Part shown: positions 1 to 12,118 of the stretch, one piece after another
Layout: every line of letters starts with the position of its first letter
Position numbering within the stretch: the stretch's first letter is position 1
Notes under the pieces: generated by a model
Seen by the model: the letters and a program-made list of their open reading frames with translations, nothing else
What the model was told of the DNA's origin: nothing
The model's database searches: none
Assembly: GCA_009746045.1 (NCBI GenBank)
Contig: RPFO01000104.1
Span: forward strand, 7,808,955-7,872,954
Direction of reading: 5' to 3'
DNA from: Mesostigma viride
Taxonomy: Eukaryota; Streptophyta; Mesostigmatophyceae; Mesostigmatales; Mesostigmataceae
DNA: 64,000 bases
Program-made: the position numbers and the translations under genes

Positions 1-1177
1 GTCCAAAATGAGGAATTTTCAATTTCTCGGACCATCATGTCCGTAGATGGACATGCCATAAAGACGTTACGGAATCTACACCCTACACCTGCCCCGGCTG
101 CGTCGGGAAGGGTTCAGCTTCCAGGGAGGCGGGGAAGTTGTTTTGACTGCAGGCCTACTAGTATAAAAAGTGTGACAAGTCGTCAAGAGTGTCGGGTGAT
201 GGCCAGGTGGAAAAGTCAAGCCAGGACTGGATAAATCCGCCTCGCGGTCATAAAAAAGGAAGAATCCACGATGTAACTTCTGGAGCCGTGATAGAATCTT
301 CAGGCTGACATTTTAGTAGAGGTTGTCTCACGGAACCAGAGTGGGCCAGTCACTGCAGATTCCGACCCCAAAACTAGGACTAGAATACTAGTGTCCAGGC
401 CCGGACAAAGTCTGATGAGAACATTCAGGCTCCCGGCAGAATATTCTCGCTGGATGGCAACTGGTCCAGGCTGACAAGTCCAGACCGCGCAGTAGAAAAA
501 GAGGGCGCACCGGTGTTCAGCGCCATCTTCGTCATGGCGCCCTTCGTAACCACCGCGGATCCCAGACCCGCCCCTCCACCCCCGCCCTTCCCCCCATGAT
601 TTTCGGCACTGTTTACATTGCTACCCACGATAGACCTCTCGTTCTGGGTTTCTGCTCATCCGGCTGAACCGTCCGATCATTGATCTACGGCCACATATAC
701 GACCGCGCCAGGGCGCCACATTTTCAATAGTTTCCCAAAATGGCATCAATATTTCAAAAGTGTCAGACTTTGTTTCGAAACTAAGATCCCGGTTCAGACT
801 GGCGGGCTGAATAGCTGGCGTTCAAATCTGCGAGTGGTACCAGCCAAAAAGGAATCACTGTGATCGCAGGGGATTCGGCTGTGCACTTGTCCCACGCTGG
901 GGGCAAGTGCATATGCACAACTACCACAAACGCACTGGAAATAAACTTGATGGAGTGCTACTGGTACAGGCCAAGGTACCGCTGGAATGCGAGACAGTGC
1001 GCTAGCTGTAACGGCAAACGGCATGCAGGCATAGTGTGCAAGTGCCCCGTGTCCCCCCCCCCCCCCCCTCCCCCCTCCCTTACTGCCAGAAGACGAGTGT
1101 GCGCATTAGTGATGCGGGTAAACTTACGGCACGAGGACGAGCGTGCGCGCGCCCCTACTACCCCCACCCCCACGTAC
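1..1177. other. No recognisable gene
   Basis: I find no coding pattern I can support here. Several short open frames overlap in different frames and none shows a domain. There is a C-rich tract near 1051-1078. The motif around 1081-1110 is repeated, slightly changed, near 1178-1200, at the end of the START-like exon, so a small local duplication of that exon edge is likely. Later exons of the START-like minus-strand gene would fall here, but I could not identify them. Confidence 0.5.
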
Positions 1178-2901
<1,724 letters not shown>

Positions 2902-3560
2902 CTGCGCAGGTAGCCATGCCACCCGCATGACCACCCACACCAGAATGGTAAGGTTCACAAACAAACACCACCAGCGGTGCGAGCACAGCCGCAAGTAGCA
3001 GCGGGGCGAGCACCGACGGAACGCATGGGGGGACCCCTTGTGGTGTACACGTTGGGGGACCCTTTTGCTGGCATGCTGTCGGGTGACGGACGCGAGCGCG
3101 CAAGTGACGGCTGTTATGCTTATGTTCTTATTAACATCGCTATTCATTATTATACTACTACTATCATTATCAACAGTGGCGTGCACAGCTGTCCATCCAA
3201 GCAACCTACCTCTGATTACCCAAATGCGTGAAGTCAGGTTGCCAAAACAACACACAAGTAATTCCAAGGGCATCCAGTCTGCCTTCCGATGACCCACGCA
3301 ATGCTCCATAGACAAGGGACACCTTCCATGGATCAGGAATCCGCGCATACCGTGCGTACATGGCGGTACTCAGCCATGCAGGGGGGGGCGCTGGCTACCT
3401 GTGCAGGTGGTCGGTATCTGCCTTGTAGCACCATGTATCGGAGCACACGGAACACTTACAAGTGCCTGACGACGCTTAGACGCCTTGTAAGGCATGCGCC
3501 CTAACATGCATCGCTGTGTGCATGCTGTGCGCTGCATCGCATAGAGCCAACAGTCTCGCC
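2902..3560. other. No supported gene
   Basis: This stretch lies between the START-like exons and the possible minus-strand gene at 3561-4031. An upstream exon and promoter of the START-like gene are expected here, but no frame shows a convincing coding pattern. There is an AT-rich patch near 3115-3180. Confidence 0.4.
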
Positions 3561-4031
3561 CTAGTACCTGTTTGCAGGCTCGGATACAGCAGCAGCGCTT
3601 GGGGAGGGGCAAGTTGGCTCATCTCCTCCCTGTCGGACAGGCCCCTCAGCGCTGCTGGCGGCGGCGCCCTCCCCATGTTCAGGCTTGGTACGCCATTTGC
3701 TACGCACGACAGAGTTTTTCCTTCTGCTTTTAAATCGGTTCTCTTGCGATGGCTTAAAAAACCCTCTCTTTTTCAGTTCCCTCTCACACGCGCTGGCAGC
3801 AGCCAATATGCTATTCCTGACAACGTCGCTGCCCGGAAACCTAGCAGCGGCGGCAGCTACAGCCGGTGTGGGCGGCGATGTAGGTATAAGTTCAGGAGGC
3901 ACGACGGGTGGCGACTTCCCAGCCACTTGGGCAGTGCATTTTGCAATAGCAGCTGCGTGCTCTGCATCTTTCTTCTCGGCTTCAATCTTCCGCTGCCGCG
4001 CACTCTTGTAAATCTCAAGTCGGAAAGGCAT
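3561..4031 (-). CDS. Hypothetical basic, Ala/Pro-rich small protein
   Basis: A 156-residue open frame starts MPFRLEIYKSARQRKIEAEK. It has a charged, probably helical N-terminus (about residues 5-35), a Pro/Ala linker with PPVVPPELIPTSPPTP, and a Lys/Arg-rich centre (ERELKKRGFFKPSQENRFKS) that could be a nuclear-type basic patch. The tail is Ser/Ala/Pro-rich. I do not recognise a family. The competing plus-strand frames over the same bases look less protein-like, which is the main reason to list this one. It may be a single exon of a larger minus-strand gene, or chance. Confidence 0.35.
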   Translation of the reverse strand: MPFRLEIYKSARQRKIEAEKKDAEHAAAIAKCTAQVAGKSPPVVPPELIPTSPPTPAVAAAAARFPGSDVVRNSILAAASACERELKKRGFFKPSQENRFKSRRKNSVVRSKWRTKPEHGEGAAASSAEGPVRQGGDEPTCPSPSAAAVSEPANRY

Positions 4032-5245
4032 TTGGTCGTCGTTCCTTCAATCCGCTGCGCTGTATATTTGTTTTGTGTAAAGTACTACGTAGCAGATGTT
4101 TAGCACGGCATGCGGCAAACACGGACTCAGCCCACCACGAGCGTTCACCGCCGGGTGCGTCACCAGGCTGCCCATATCACAGAAGAAATACGTTAAATGC
4201 CGGTGCAGGAGACATGGTTCAATACCCGCAATCGTCCATCCAAAGCTCGTGCGGTATGCTACGTTCGCGCGAGCACCGAGTGCTCGACAGAAAAAATATA
4301 AACGCACAAACGGCCATATTTTTCCCTTTGCTGTGCGGAGGACAGCACAAAACCCTGGCTGGATTTGGGGCGTGAACTACGGAATCTTGTCATAATTCGC
4401 GTACGGCTATGCGGAGTTGTCCGTTGCAGGTGGATTTCCGTCTGCTACGCAGAAGCCTACGTGGTCCAGGTCTGGGATTCTGGGAATATCTACCCTTTTC
4501 GCCATATGGCACTCGCGATCGGCCTCCAGCTCTGATGCACCCTGTCGGACAACTCGACTCAACTCAGGAGACGGTGGTGCAGAGGCCAGTTGTGTGGCAC
4601 GCAACCTTTCTAGACTTCTGTACAGTACGGTCTCTGATCAGTCAGGCTACAATATTCCCGCCGCAAATACAGTACTGAACCGCGAGTCCTCGACCAGCTG
4701 CGACAACGGGGGCTCGGCCGTACATGCATGCCGCCCCGCCCCTGCAGGCTGCCACATGCCACCGCACGAGCCAGATGATCCCCGTGCATGCGAATTCCGA
4801 CATGCAAGCCTCGAACGGGTATGGCAGGTTTGTCGCGATACTCGGTACTGTATGGTTGTTTTCAGCCGGGAAATCCACCTTCTGGTAATCCGTGGCTCTT
4901 GGCGATTTTTTTGTCGGCCTGATTTCTGTTTAAGAATTTGGCCATTCGGCGCTGTTGTTGGAGGTTATTGGCATGGCCAGGTGCTGTACTCGCGTGCATA
5001 AACGCCAGGCTGTGATGGATTCCATGCAGACCCTACCGTGCGAATAATCGCGATGCGGACTTACTAAGCTCTGAAAAGGTAGTTATAAGTGTTAGAGGGG
5101 GGAACAAATGTCGTGGCGTGCTAAGCTTAAAGCGCAACAAAGATTATGGAGTAACTTTCAGGCGTGCGCGGGGCACTTCTTCCCAATGGCCCCGTTGTGA
5201 TCTGGGCGCCCCCTACCGACAATTCGCACATAGAACGCACGGGGA
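4032..5245. other. No supported gene; presumed 5' region of the J-domain gene
   Basis: A plus-strand frame at 4417-5001 and a short minus-strand frame at 4407-4604 are open, but neither shows a domain or a clear compositional signal. The last few hundred bases are the expected promoter and 5' UTR of the J-domain gene starting at 5246. No clear TATA box was found. Confidence 0.4.
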
Positions 5246-5968
5246 ATGGAGGAATCCGAAACGCCTGTCTACAGCGATGATATTATTTTTGTTGAGGAGG
5301 GTGCCTTACACTACGTTCCAAACGTCCTTGCCGCGCTAGGAGTACCCGACGACGCGTCTCTGGAGGATGTTGTGAAAGCCTACCGGCGCGCCTGCCTTCT
5401 TGTCCATCCGGACAAGGGCGGGAGCGTTGCCGAGTTTCAACATTTGACTTTATTATTCAATCGCGTAAATACCGAAGAGAAGCTGATCGCGTACAAGGCT
5501 TACCTTCAAGAAAAGAAGAATGACCTGATCGACGAGAATTTTGTCAGCACAGTGCACACCTGGTACGATGCTCATAAGCAATCTTACGTCGAGCTAGTCA
5601 GGTCGCGCCTGCAGACGATCACGACCGAGGAAGACTTCATGCGCCTGCGATTAAGCCTGCGTGCAAAACTGGAAGAAGAAATGCCCCACTGCTCAGGTGA
5701 GAAGGGGATTTGCAAGGACTATGCGCGCAAGTTTGAGAAGGAGATCTACCACGCGACCTTACTGGAGGAGATGCAGCCAACCACGGGTGGCTATGAGATC
5801 GAACTGCTGCGCAAGGGCACGCTGGTGGATGCAGAGCGGGCATACTTGAGGAAGCACCGGGCAGAGGTCAGCGCTGCCAACTGGGGCACGTGCCTGGGTT
5901 GCTACTGGCCCGGCATGCGCATATTCACCTTCTGGTCGCTGTGCCAAGGGGATCGGAAGCGGGAATGA
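5246..5968 (+). CDS. J-domain (DnaJ/HSP40-type) protein
   Basis: A 240-residue frame starts at ATG 5246 (MEESETPVYSDD). Residues about 24-85 form a J domain: helix I (VLAALGVPDDASLEDVVKAY), a basic helix II (RRACLLV), the invariant HPD motif in HPDKGG, and a helix III ending in AYKAYLQEKK. The rest is charged and helical (VRSRLQTITTEEDFMRLRLS) with no zinc-finger or G/F region, so this is a class C (type III) J protein. Such proteins recruit and stimulate HSP70 ATPase; the client here is unknown. The end is uncertain: a GAG|GTCAGC at about 5866 could be a splice donor, after which the frame (Trp/Cys-rich) looks less like the rest. In that case more exons may lie downstream, past the 6.6-7.1 kb minisatellite. 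Confidence 0.75.
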   Translation: MEESETPVYSDDIIFVEEGALHYVPNVLAALGVPDDASLEDVVKAYRRACLLVHPDKGGSVAEFQHLTLLFNRVNTEEKLIAYKAYLQEKKNDLIDENFVSTVHTWYDAHKQSYVELVRSRLQTITTEEDFMRLRLSLRAKLEEEMPHCSGEKGICKDYARKFEKEIYHATLLEEMQPTTGGYEIELLRKGTLVDAERAYLRKHRAEVSAANWGTCLGCYWPGMRIFTFWSLCQGDRKRE

Positions 5969-6579
5969 CAACGGAGGCGCCCCATCCAGAAACGTTGGAT
6001 GATACGACGGCTTGCTTGGGTCGCCGCCGCCCCATCCCGCCCTTACCTACGGATGGTTTCCATCCCTTACGTGTTCTGATTCTTGAGCGTGGCGATGGTT
6101 TGTGGGGGACGGAGGCATGCCCTGTGCTGTCCGCCGCGTGACTGGAGCTGGCTGGCACTGTGTGCAGCGCACGTATGACGGCCCCCCTGCCCCTGTACCG
6201 GACCCCTTCCCCTTCCCTGCCCCCTTTCCCCCCTGCCCACCGGCCCCTCTACCGGCCACATGCAAGAGCAACCATGCATAGCCTGCGTGCGTGCACGAGC
6301 GCGTGTATGTGCACACACGCCTCATGGGGACGGCGCCGCACCGTGCACGCCGCGCGGCGGCGGGGGGAGCATGGGTCGGGTTGTTGTGGGAGGGTGCGGA
6401 GCATGGCTCATGGATGGCGGGGGGAACCGAGCGACCCGGATGGGCCCACTACCCCGCATGCCCCCATGCGCCCCGATGCGCCCCAACGCACCTATTTTCC
6501 CCTGCCGGCCCGGCTGGTCCCCGCCCTGGTGCAAGCGCGTATTGTGCCGTGCAGACGTGGCTTGTTGTCATACTTGGCC

Positions 6580-7095
6580 GGGGCTCCAACAAAGCGCGGC
6601 CGGTGCTCCAGCAAGCGTGGCTGGTGCTCCAGCAAACGCGGCCGGTGCTCCAACAAAGCGCGGCCGTGCTCCAGCAAGGGTGGCCGGTGCTCCAACAAGC
6701 GCGGCTGGTGCTCCAACAAAGCGCGGCCGGTGCTCCAGCAAGCGTGGCCGGTGCTCCAGCAAGCGCGGCCGGTGCTCCAACAAAGCACGGCCGTGCTCCA
6801 GCAAGGGTGGCCGGTGCTCCAACAAGCACGGCTGGTGCTCCAACAAAGTGCAGCCGGTGCTCCAGCAAGCGCGGCCGGTGCTCCAGCAACCGCGGCCGGT
6901 GCTCCAACAAAGCGCGGCCGGTGCTCCAACAAGCGCGGCCGGTGCTCCAACAAGCGCGGCGGGTGCTCCAGCAAGCGCGGCCGGTGCTCCAACAAAGTGC
7001 GGCCGGTGCTCCAGCAAGCGCGGCCGGTGGCCAGCAAGCGCGGCCAGTGCTCCAGCAATCGCGGCCGGTGGCCAGCAAGCGCGGCCGGTGCTCAT
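6580..7095. repeat. 21/22-bp minisatellite, about 24 copies
   Basis: The unit is close to gctccaRcaaRcgcggccgg plus t. Units of 21 and 22 bp alternate because some carry an extra A in the caacaaag variant. Two larger blocks are near-copies of each other (about 6640-6720 and 6760-6840), so the array has grown partly by block duplication. All three plus frames and three minus frames stay open for hundreds of codons because of the repeat; none is a gene. If the J-domain gene continues, this array is intronic. Confidence 0.95.
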
Positions 7096-8139
7096 GGACG
7101 CATGGGGTGTGCATCGGCAGCATGGCATCGCGGGTGTTGCGTGCTTCCCACCTCCTGGTGGTGGCATGCACGGCGGCTTGCCCACCTCTCTACATTTGTG
7201 GGTCACACGCCCCTCAACCAGGCAAGGCGCGGCTGCAGGCAAGCGTGCCACCGCATGCTTGCTGCTGCACGCTTGCTGCCGCACACCACCCGCTTCTTGT
7301 GCGCGTGGACCTGCCGTGCCACGAGTGTCTCCTTATAGGAGCCCGCGCCTGCTTCCACGCACAACACGCGCGAGAGTACGGGGGTGATGGGGGCATGCCC
7401 CCCTTGCTTGCACCCAGAGGATAGCCGAGCAGCGGCGCGCCCATGCATGGCCATCTTACCTTGGTGAACCGCTCGCATGCGCGCACCCCTCCTCTCGGTG
7501 CCCACGCGGACCATGGTCAGGGGGGGCCACCACCTGTCGTCGGTTGCGCCCACCCAACCAGTTGAGATCATGTCTTCAGGGTGGTGGGTTGACCATGCCG
7601 TACGGATAAACCCATGCCTAGGTGCAGTTGGACCCACGCAGGTGGCCGGCCAGCGTCGTGGGTTGGATCGGGGGATCCTTTTTGAGGGAACTGGTGGTGG
7701 GGCGTTTCGAAGCAAGGGGTGGGGGGGTGGGCAGACCGCGGTCCCGATTCAACATGGAGGTGGCTCTGCGCTGGGCTGTCGTGGTTGTGGGTGGCTGCAG
7801 AATCCAGAGCGCACCTCCAGCGAACCATCCAGGGACGTGTTGTGGGTGGCACGGCCAGCCGTGTGGATGGGAAAAAGTGGTTTTGTCTATGGTGGTGATT
7901 GTGGAGACTGTGGACACATGCAGCTGTGTTGTGCTTATCGGTGGCATTCTATATGCCATGATGTAGTGTTGATTACTGATTCAGATGAGGCAAGGTGGGA
8001 TTTGGATTTCTGCAGGTGAGCAATCTTGTACTTTTACATGGGATGCTCACACGCGATTTTGCTGTTACCGCTCTGTAGCTGTGAGCATTTCTGCATTTAG
8101 TAGTATGCTCGTTTATCACGTACAATTTCTGTTTCGCCG
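7096..8139. other. No supported gene
   Basis: Open frames on both strands at 7200-8020 overlap one another and show no domain. From about 7900 the DNA becomes more AT-rich, which fits the start of transposon-derived sequence that follows. Confidence 0.4.
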
Positions 8140-8203
8140 CAGGCTCGAGCTACCATGGTCGGGATTCTCCCGATTTCTGGCCTGCGCTGGTTGTCTCCTT
8201 GAT
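8140..8203 (+). repeat. Dispersed repeat R1, plus copy
   Basis: This is one of at least six copies in the window of a conserved segment containing GGCTCGAGCTACCATGGTC, GGATTCTCCCGATTTCTGG and CCTGCGCTGGTTGTCTCC. Other copies are at 8738-8800 (minus), about 22025-22124 (plus), about 22161-22262 (minus), 36747-36843 (plus) and about 37139-37247 (plus). This copy has CGGG in place of CCGG. It has no coding frame shared by all copies. Confidence 0.8.
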
Positions 8204-8601
8204 GTATATGAAGTGGATGCTTTCAGCATTGATGTGTAAAGGCTACAGTGGCAGCCTTCAGGGATTGATACCTAGTATCGATGCTTTCACATGATTTCTC
8301 AACGATTTATCTACCACATTTTTGTTATTCGAGCGATCAATTACTTTGCCCTTGTTAATCTGGGCAAGCACTTTCCTATGGAATGCAACTATTGGTCATT
8401 TGACTTCACTGTACATAGCGATAGCATTTATATAGGATAGCATTTATATAGGAGAATATAGAGGCTTCTCCGGGAGTGCAGAGGGGTTTTAGGGGCATAC
8501 CCAGGGTTCACCCCCAACCCCCAGCTAGGCCATGTACATGTGCACGTGGAATACTCTAGAGCTATGCTAGTCTCTGTTGAATGTTTGGCCATTGTCCTAG
8601 G
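8204..8601. other. Non-coding spacer with a dispersed repeat piece
   Basis: No gene seen. The stretch about 8461-8560 (aggcttctccgggag ... acccagggttcaccc ... cacgtg) resembles 42985-43085 near the end of the RINGv gene region, so it is a low-copy dispersed repeat. A direct duplication of gatagcatttatatagga occurs at about 8420-8450. Confidence 0.5.
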
Positions 8602-8737
8602 CCACGAGCGGACATGGCTGACGGCGGAGCTCAGAACATTTTGCTTCTGAGCCCCAAATTCAGTCAGATCACTTGCAAACGATGCGTCTTTTCTAGGCGC
8701 ATCTGCTACTACAATCGGTTACAGCTGTAACGCAGTA

Positions 8738-8800
8738 TCAAGGAGACAACCAGCGCAGGCCAGAAATCGGGAGAATCCGGACCATGGTAGCTCGAGCCTG
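8738..8800 (-). repeat. Dispersed repeat R1, minus copy inside LINE A
   Basis: The sequence from CAAGGAGACAACCAGC to GGTAGCTCGAGCCTG is the reverse complement of the R1 segment at 8140-8203. It interrupts the LINE 5' UTR: the flanks (…GCATCTGCTACT… and CGTCTTTCGACGCACACG…) align on both sides to the uninterrupted copy C around 12215-12250. Confidence 0.75.
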
Positions 8801-8962
8801 CAGTTATCTTGTCCGCGTTTTCGAGTCAGTATTGTGACAAGCCTGAAGCTATTACGCCAAGCACCACGTCTTTCGACGCACACGCTGATATATATTTCCC
8901 GAAGCTATTGCGCAATATTATGACGATCAAATGCTCCTCTACGCAGCGCAGCCTGGCGGCAT

Positions 8963-10428
8963 ATGCTGAGCCCTGAAAATACGTCTGCAGCTCCGGCTGC
9001 AGCTTTGCCCTCTGGCCCTGAAGGCAGCAGTGCCACTAGCCAAGCACTAGTGGTCGCCTCGCCCCCCGGGATCGCCTCGCCAGTCGCGTCGCCTGAGCCC
9101 CAGCGCAGTCGCCCTGCCGAGCCGAGCTGGGAAGCCGTCGACTTTGACGCCAGCCAACCCGGCTTTTTTGAAAAGCTCACCCACGACAGCATCCTGCGTT
9201 TCGTGTTTTGGGGATCGCACGCCTCGCTTATTGTTAAATGTGCAAGCAGCTCTACAACCAGGGCCACCTCTATAATGCCTGACTTATGAGCCGCCCATAC
9301 GAATACATCACCACCGTCGCCCGCCCCCAACTTCAGTCCTCTTCTCCCTCCTTGGGCGCTCCATCCAGGAGCTCTGGCCCCCCGCCCCCCTCACCACAAC
9401 CTTGACCGAGGCCGCCATCGGCCATCCGCTCCCTCCTTAAGGAGGCCCTCGAACAGCACGTGACCCCCCTCGCGCTGCAGATGTGGCAGCCCTGGGCGGC
9501 ACAATGGCTGCCGAGCTCCCCCTTCTCTCCACCACCGCCACCGCCACCTCCGCCCTCCTTGCCTCCACCTCCAAAGCCACCACCGCCACCACCGACGCCA
9601 TCACCGCCCATGCAGCTCCGCGACATCGACCAGCGCCTCTTGAAAGGACAGCGCCATCGCCATCGAGTGCCTGCAAAACACCGCGGGCCTCGCCGCCCAG
9701 GCAGTGAAGGACATTGCCGCCAAGCCAGCCCCCGGCCGCTGCATGGCCCGACTGGCAATGCCCCTCCCAGTGACCCTCACCTGGACGGACATGCAACACT
9801 TCCACCACCTCCACCACCTCCACCACCTCCACCACCTCGATCCACCACCTCCACCACCTCCGCCACCTCCGCCGTCGCAGCACAGCTCCAGCAGCAGACG
9901 CTCGACCTCCGCGAGGAGGCCGAGCTCAGTCGCCAAGCACAGCCTTAACGTCACCGTCAAGAACTTCGACCTGGTGGAAGGTGAGAATTCCGAGAAGCTT
10001 GCGGCATGCGTTTCAGAGAGAAATCCTTGGTCGCATGGGCATCCTTGGTGAGATCAAGAAGCTGGACGCCCACCGCCTTCCGGCCCCGCTCGCGGGGTAA
10101 GGCAGGGGCGCCTCCGCGTCTGCTGCTCATCTTTGAGAACCCGGCGGACAATCTTGATTTCTTTTCTCAGACGCGCCGCAAGCGGCTCGAGAAGACTCAC
10201 TTCACCCTGGATGACAACTTGACCGGCCTGGCGCAGCAACAACGGCGACGGGAGCTATGGCCGACCTACCTCAAGCTCCGGCAGAGGTACCGCGGCGGGG
10301 AAGCCGGTGTACTGGAAGGGGGCGGCCATCTACGTCGGCCACAAGCCCTGGCAAGCGACCCCCGCGGCCCCAGCACTGCCTCCAGACGCCCCAGCTTAGG
10401 GGAATACAGCAGTAGTAGTGTAGAATAG
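8963..10428 (+). pseudogene. LINE ORF1 (L1-ORF1-like), frameshifted copy A
   Basis: Pieces in three frames line up with the ORF1 of copies C, D and E: an N-terminal Pro/Ser-rich part, the word KDIAAKPAP, a heptad-like LDLREEAELS, and then a segment with KNFDLVEGENSEKL, FQREILGRMGILGEIKKLDA and PPRLLLIFENP. It ends with the block LAQQQRRRELWPTYLKLRQ. The order of coiled-coil, RRM-like fold and a C-terminal RRRELWPTY block is that of L1-type ORF1 RNA-binding proteins. Frameshifts and a CCACCT microsatellite at about 9795-9870 break it. It is not expected to make a protein. Confidence 0.65.
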
Positions 10429-10506
10429 CTGTAAGGCCTAGCCGGCACCGTGGCCTCGTACATGTACGCCTATATTACGGGCCCCATACCAGCTGTATGA
10501 GAGTCT

Positions 10507-10897
10507 TTGTATCATGGCATGCCTCGTGTTTCGGACGAGATTAGGCAGCGTAGGATAGCATTTGTAGGACACCTTGCCCGCACCAGCCAGGTCGACACCA
10601 CCCTTGGTCTGGCCGGCCCCCAGCGGCTTGGACAGCCAGGGCGGCACATTCTGACCTGGCCTGGCCCCAAGGACATTCCCAAAAGGCCGGGTAGGGAAAC
10701 CTGTCACCAACTACGTTCAGATGTTGCTGGACGACCTAGTGGTCCCAGCCCAGTTTGAGCACCGCATCCACTCTCTCTCCCGTCTTTGGACTGCCATGCA
10801 GGACAAGACGCGGTGGAAGAAGATTGTCAAGGCGCACACGCCCGACCCTGTGGGCAAGCCACCTCCCCCCAAGCGGAGGAGGCGTTTTGATGAGTAG
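10507..10897 (+). pseudogene. LINE ORF2 C-terminal tail, copy A
   Basis: The frame YHGMPRVSDEIRQRRIAFVG HLARTSQ is followed by a Gly/Pro-rich part (RLGQPGRHILTW) and, after a frameshift near 10680, VQMLLDDLVVPAQFEHRIHS and a basic end (PPPPKRRRRFDE) before a stop. The motif RQRRIAFVGHLAR is characteristic of the region after the reverse transcriptase in many non-LTR elements. No endonuclease or RT precedes it, so ORF1 has been joined to the ORF2 tail by deletion at about 10430-10505. Confidence 0.65.
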
Positions 10898-11104
10898 TGT
10901 AGTTAGGATTTTCTAGATAGAGTTAGGATAGTTCGATCACGCGGCTTCCTCCACCCCATCCATCATGAAATATGTGCTACATGACCTCCCCACGGAGGCA
11001 TGTTATAATTTAATTTAATTTTAATACCAGCTGTTGCCTTATACTAGCATTATTTAGCCATGTACATGTCGGTGTGCCTATGACGTGCACCCCACACCAG
11101 ATGA

Positions 11105-11690
11105 TTAAAATTAAATTAAATTATAACATGCCTCCGTGGGGAGATCATGTAGCACATATTCCATGATGGATGGGGTGGGGGAAGCCGCGTAATCGAACTA
11201 TCCTAACTCTAAGCTATCTAGTCTAGAAATCCTCACTACACTACTCATCAAAACGCCTCCTCCGCTTGGGGGGAGGGGGCTTGCCCACAGGGTCGGGCGT
11301 GTGCGCCTTGACAATCTTCTTCCATCGTCTTGTCCTGCATGGCAGTCCAAAGACGGGAGAGAGAGTGGATGCGGTACTCAAACTGGGCTGGGACCACTAG
11401 GTCGTCCAGCAACATCTGGGTGTAGTTCGTGACAGGTTTCCCTACCCTTTTGGGAATGCCCTCTGGGCCAGGCCAGGTCAGAATGTGTCGCCCTGGCTGG
11501 CCAAGCCGCTGGGGGCCGGCCAGACCAAGGGCGGTGTCGACCTGGCTGGTGCGAGCAAGGTGTCCTACAAATGCTATCCTACGCTGCCTAATCTCATCCG
11601 AAATACGTGGCATGCCATGATACAAAGACTCTGATGACGGACGCTCTGAAAAACCTACGTTAAACACCAGATGATGCCTAGCTTTATTTA
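11105..11690 (-). mobile_element. LINE copy B: 3' fragment with ORF2 tail
   Basis: On the minus strand this fragment carries the same ORF2 tail as copy A (the frame at 11667-11248 includes RQRRIAFVGHLARTSQ and LDDLVVPAQFEYRIHSLSRL) and the same 3' UTR and (TTTAA)n end. It is 5'-truncated near 11690, as expected for incomplete target-primed reverse transcription. It faces copy A tail to tail with about 80 bp between. Confidence 0.8.
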
Positions 11691-11785
11691 GTTATGCTGT
11701 GCCCATGGCCCATGCAGAGAGCTACTCTCTGCTGAGAAGCCATGCCCTAGACATTGTTTAGCCATGCTGATCTTCCACCCCATTA

Positions 11786-11925
11786 AAAAACTAAATTAAA
11801 TTAAATTAAATTAAATTAAATTAAATTTATTTTAATTTAATTAATTAAATTAAATTAAATTAAATTATAGCATGCCTCCGTTGGGAGATCATGTAGCACA
11901 CCATGCCAGGCCTTAACTAATAATT
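11786..11925 (-). repeat. (TTAAA)n tail with a short LINE 3' fragment
   Basis: An AT-rich run of AAATT units (about 11788-11868) is followed by the first 50 bases of the LINE 3' end in minus orientation (CATGCCTCCGTTGGGAGATCATG). This is a severely 5'-truncated insertion of the copy A/B type. Confidence 0.7.
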
Positions 11926-12118
11926 AATTGAGCTCATTCTGATGAGTCATGGTGGTGCCGGTGCACTTTGTGTACCCAGCTAGAGCTTGTGTAGTTTACA
12001 CCCTACCCTTGCAGGAATTAAGTAGCCCAGAATGGCCATATGCCCCTACTCAGGGATAGGTGCTACATATACTCCCAACCAATTCATGAGTTACATCCTA
12101 AGTACTTGGCGTACGAGC

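Larger units (their letters stand above)
8602..11024 (+). mobile_element. LINE copy A: ORF1 plus ORF2 tail, internally deleted
   Basis: The 5' end matches copy C at 12119 and copy E at 48280, with the shared start near ATGGCTGACGGCGGAGCTCA. The body holds an ORF1-like region (8963-10428) and then only the C-terminal tail of ORF2 (10507-10897). It ends at a (TTTAA)n tail about 10999-11024. The endonuclease and reverse-transcriptase core of a non-LTR element is missing. An R1 repeat is inserted in the 5' UTR at about 8738-8800. The 3' end faces that of copy B, making a tail-to-tail inverted pair. Confidence 0.8.

Noticed and set aside
4407-5001. Possible genes on both strands (65 codons minus, 194 codons plus)
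   Set aside because: They overlap in opposite directions, have no recognisable domain, and neither has better composition than the other.
6580-7095. CRISPR-like appearance of regular short repeats
   Set aside because: The repeats are directly tandem with no spacers and the genome is eukaryotic.
6160-7424. Three plus-strand frames of 375-392 codons
   Set aside because: All are kept open by the 21/22-bp minisatellite and share no coherent protein pattern outside it.
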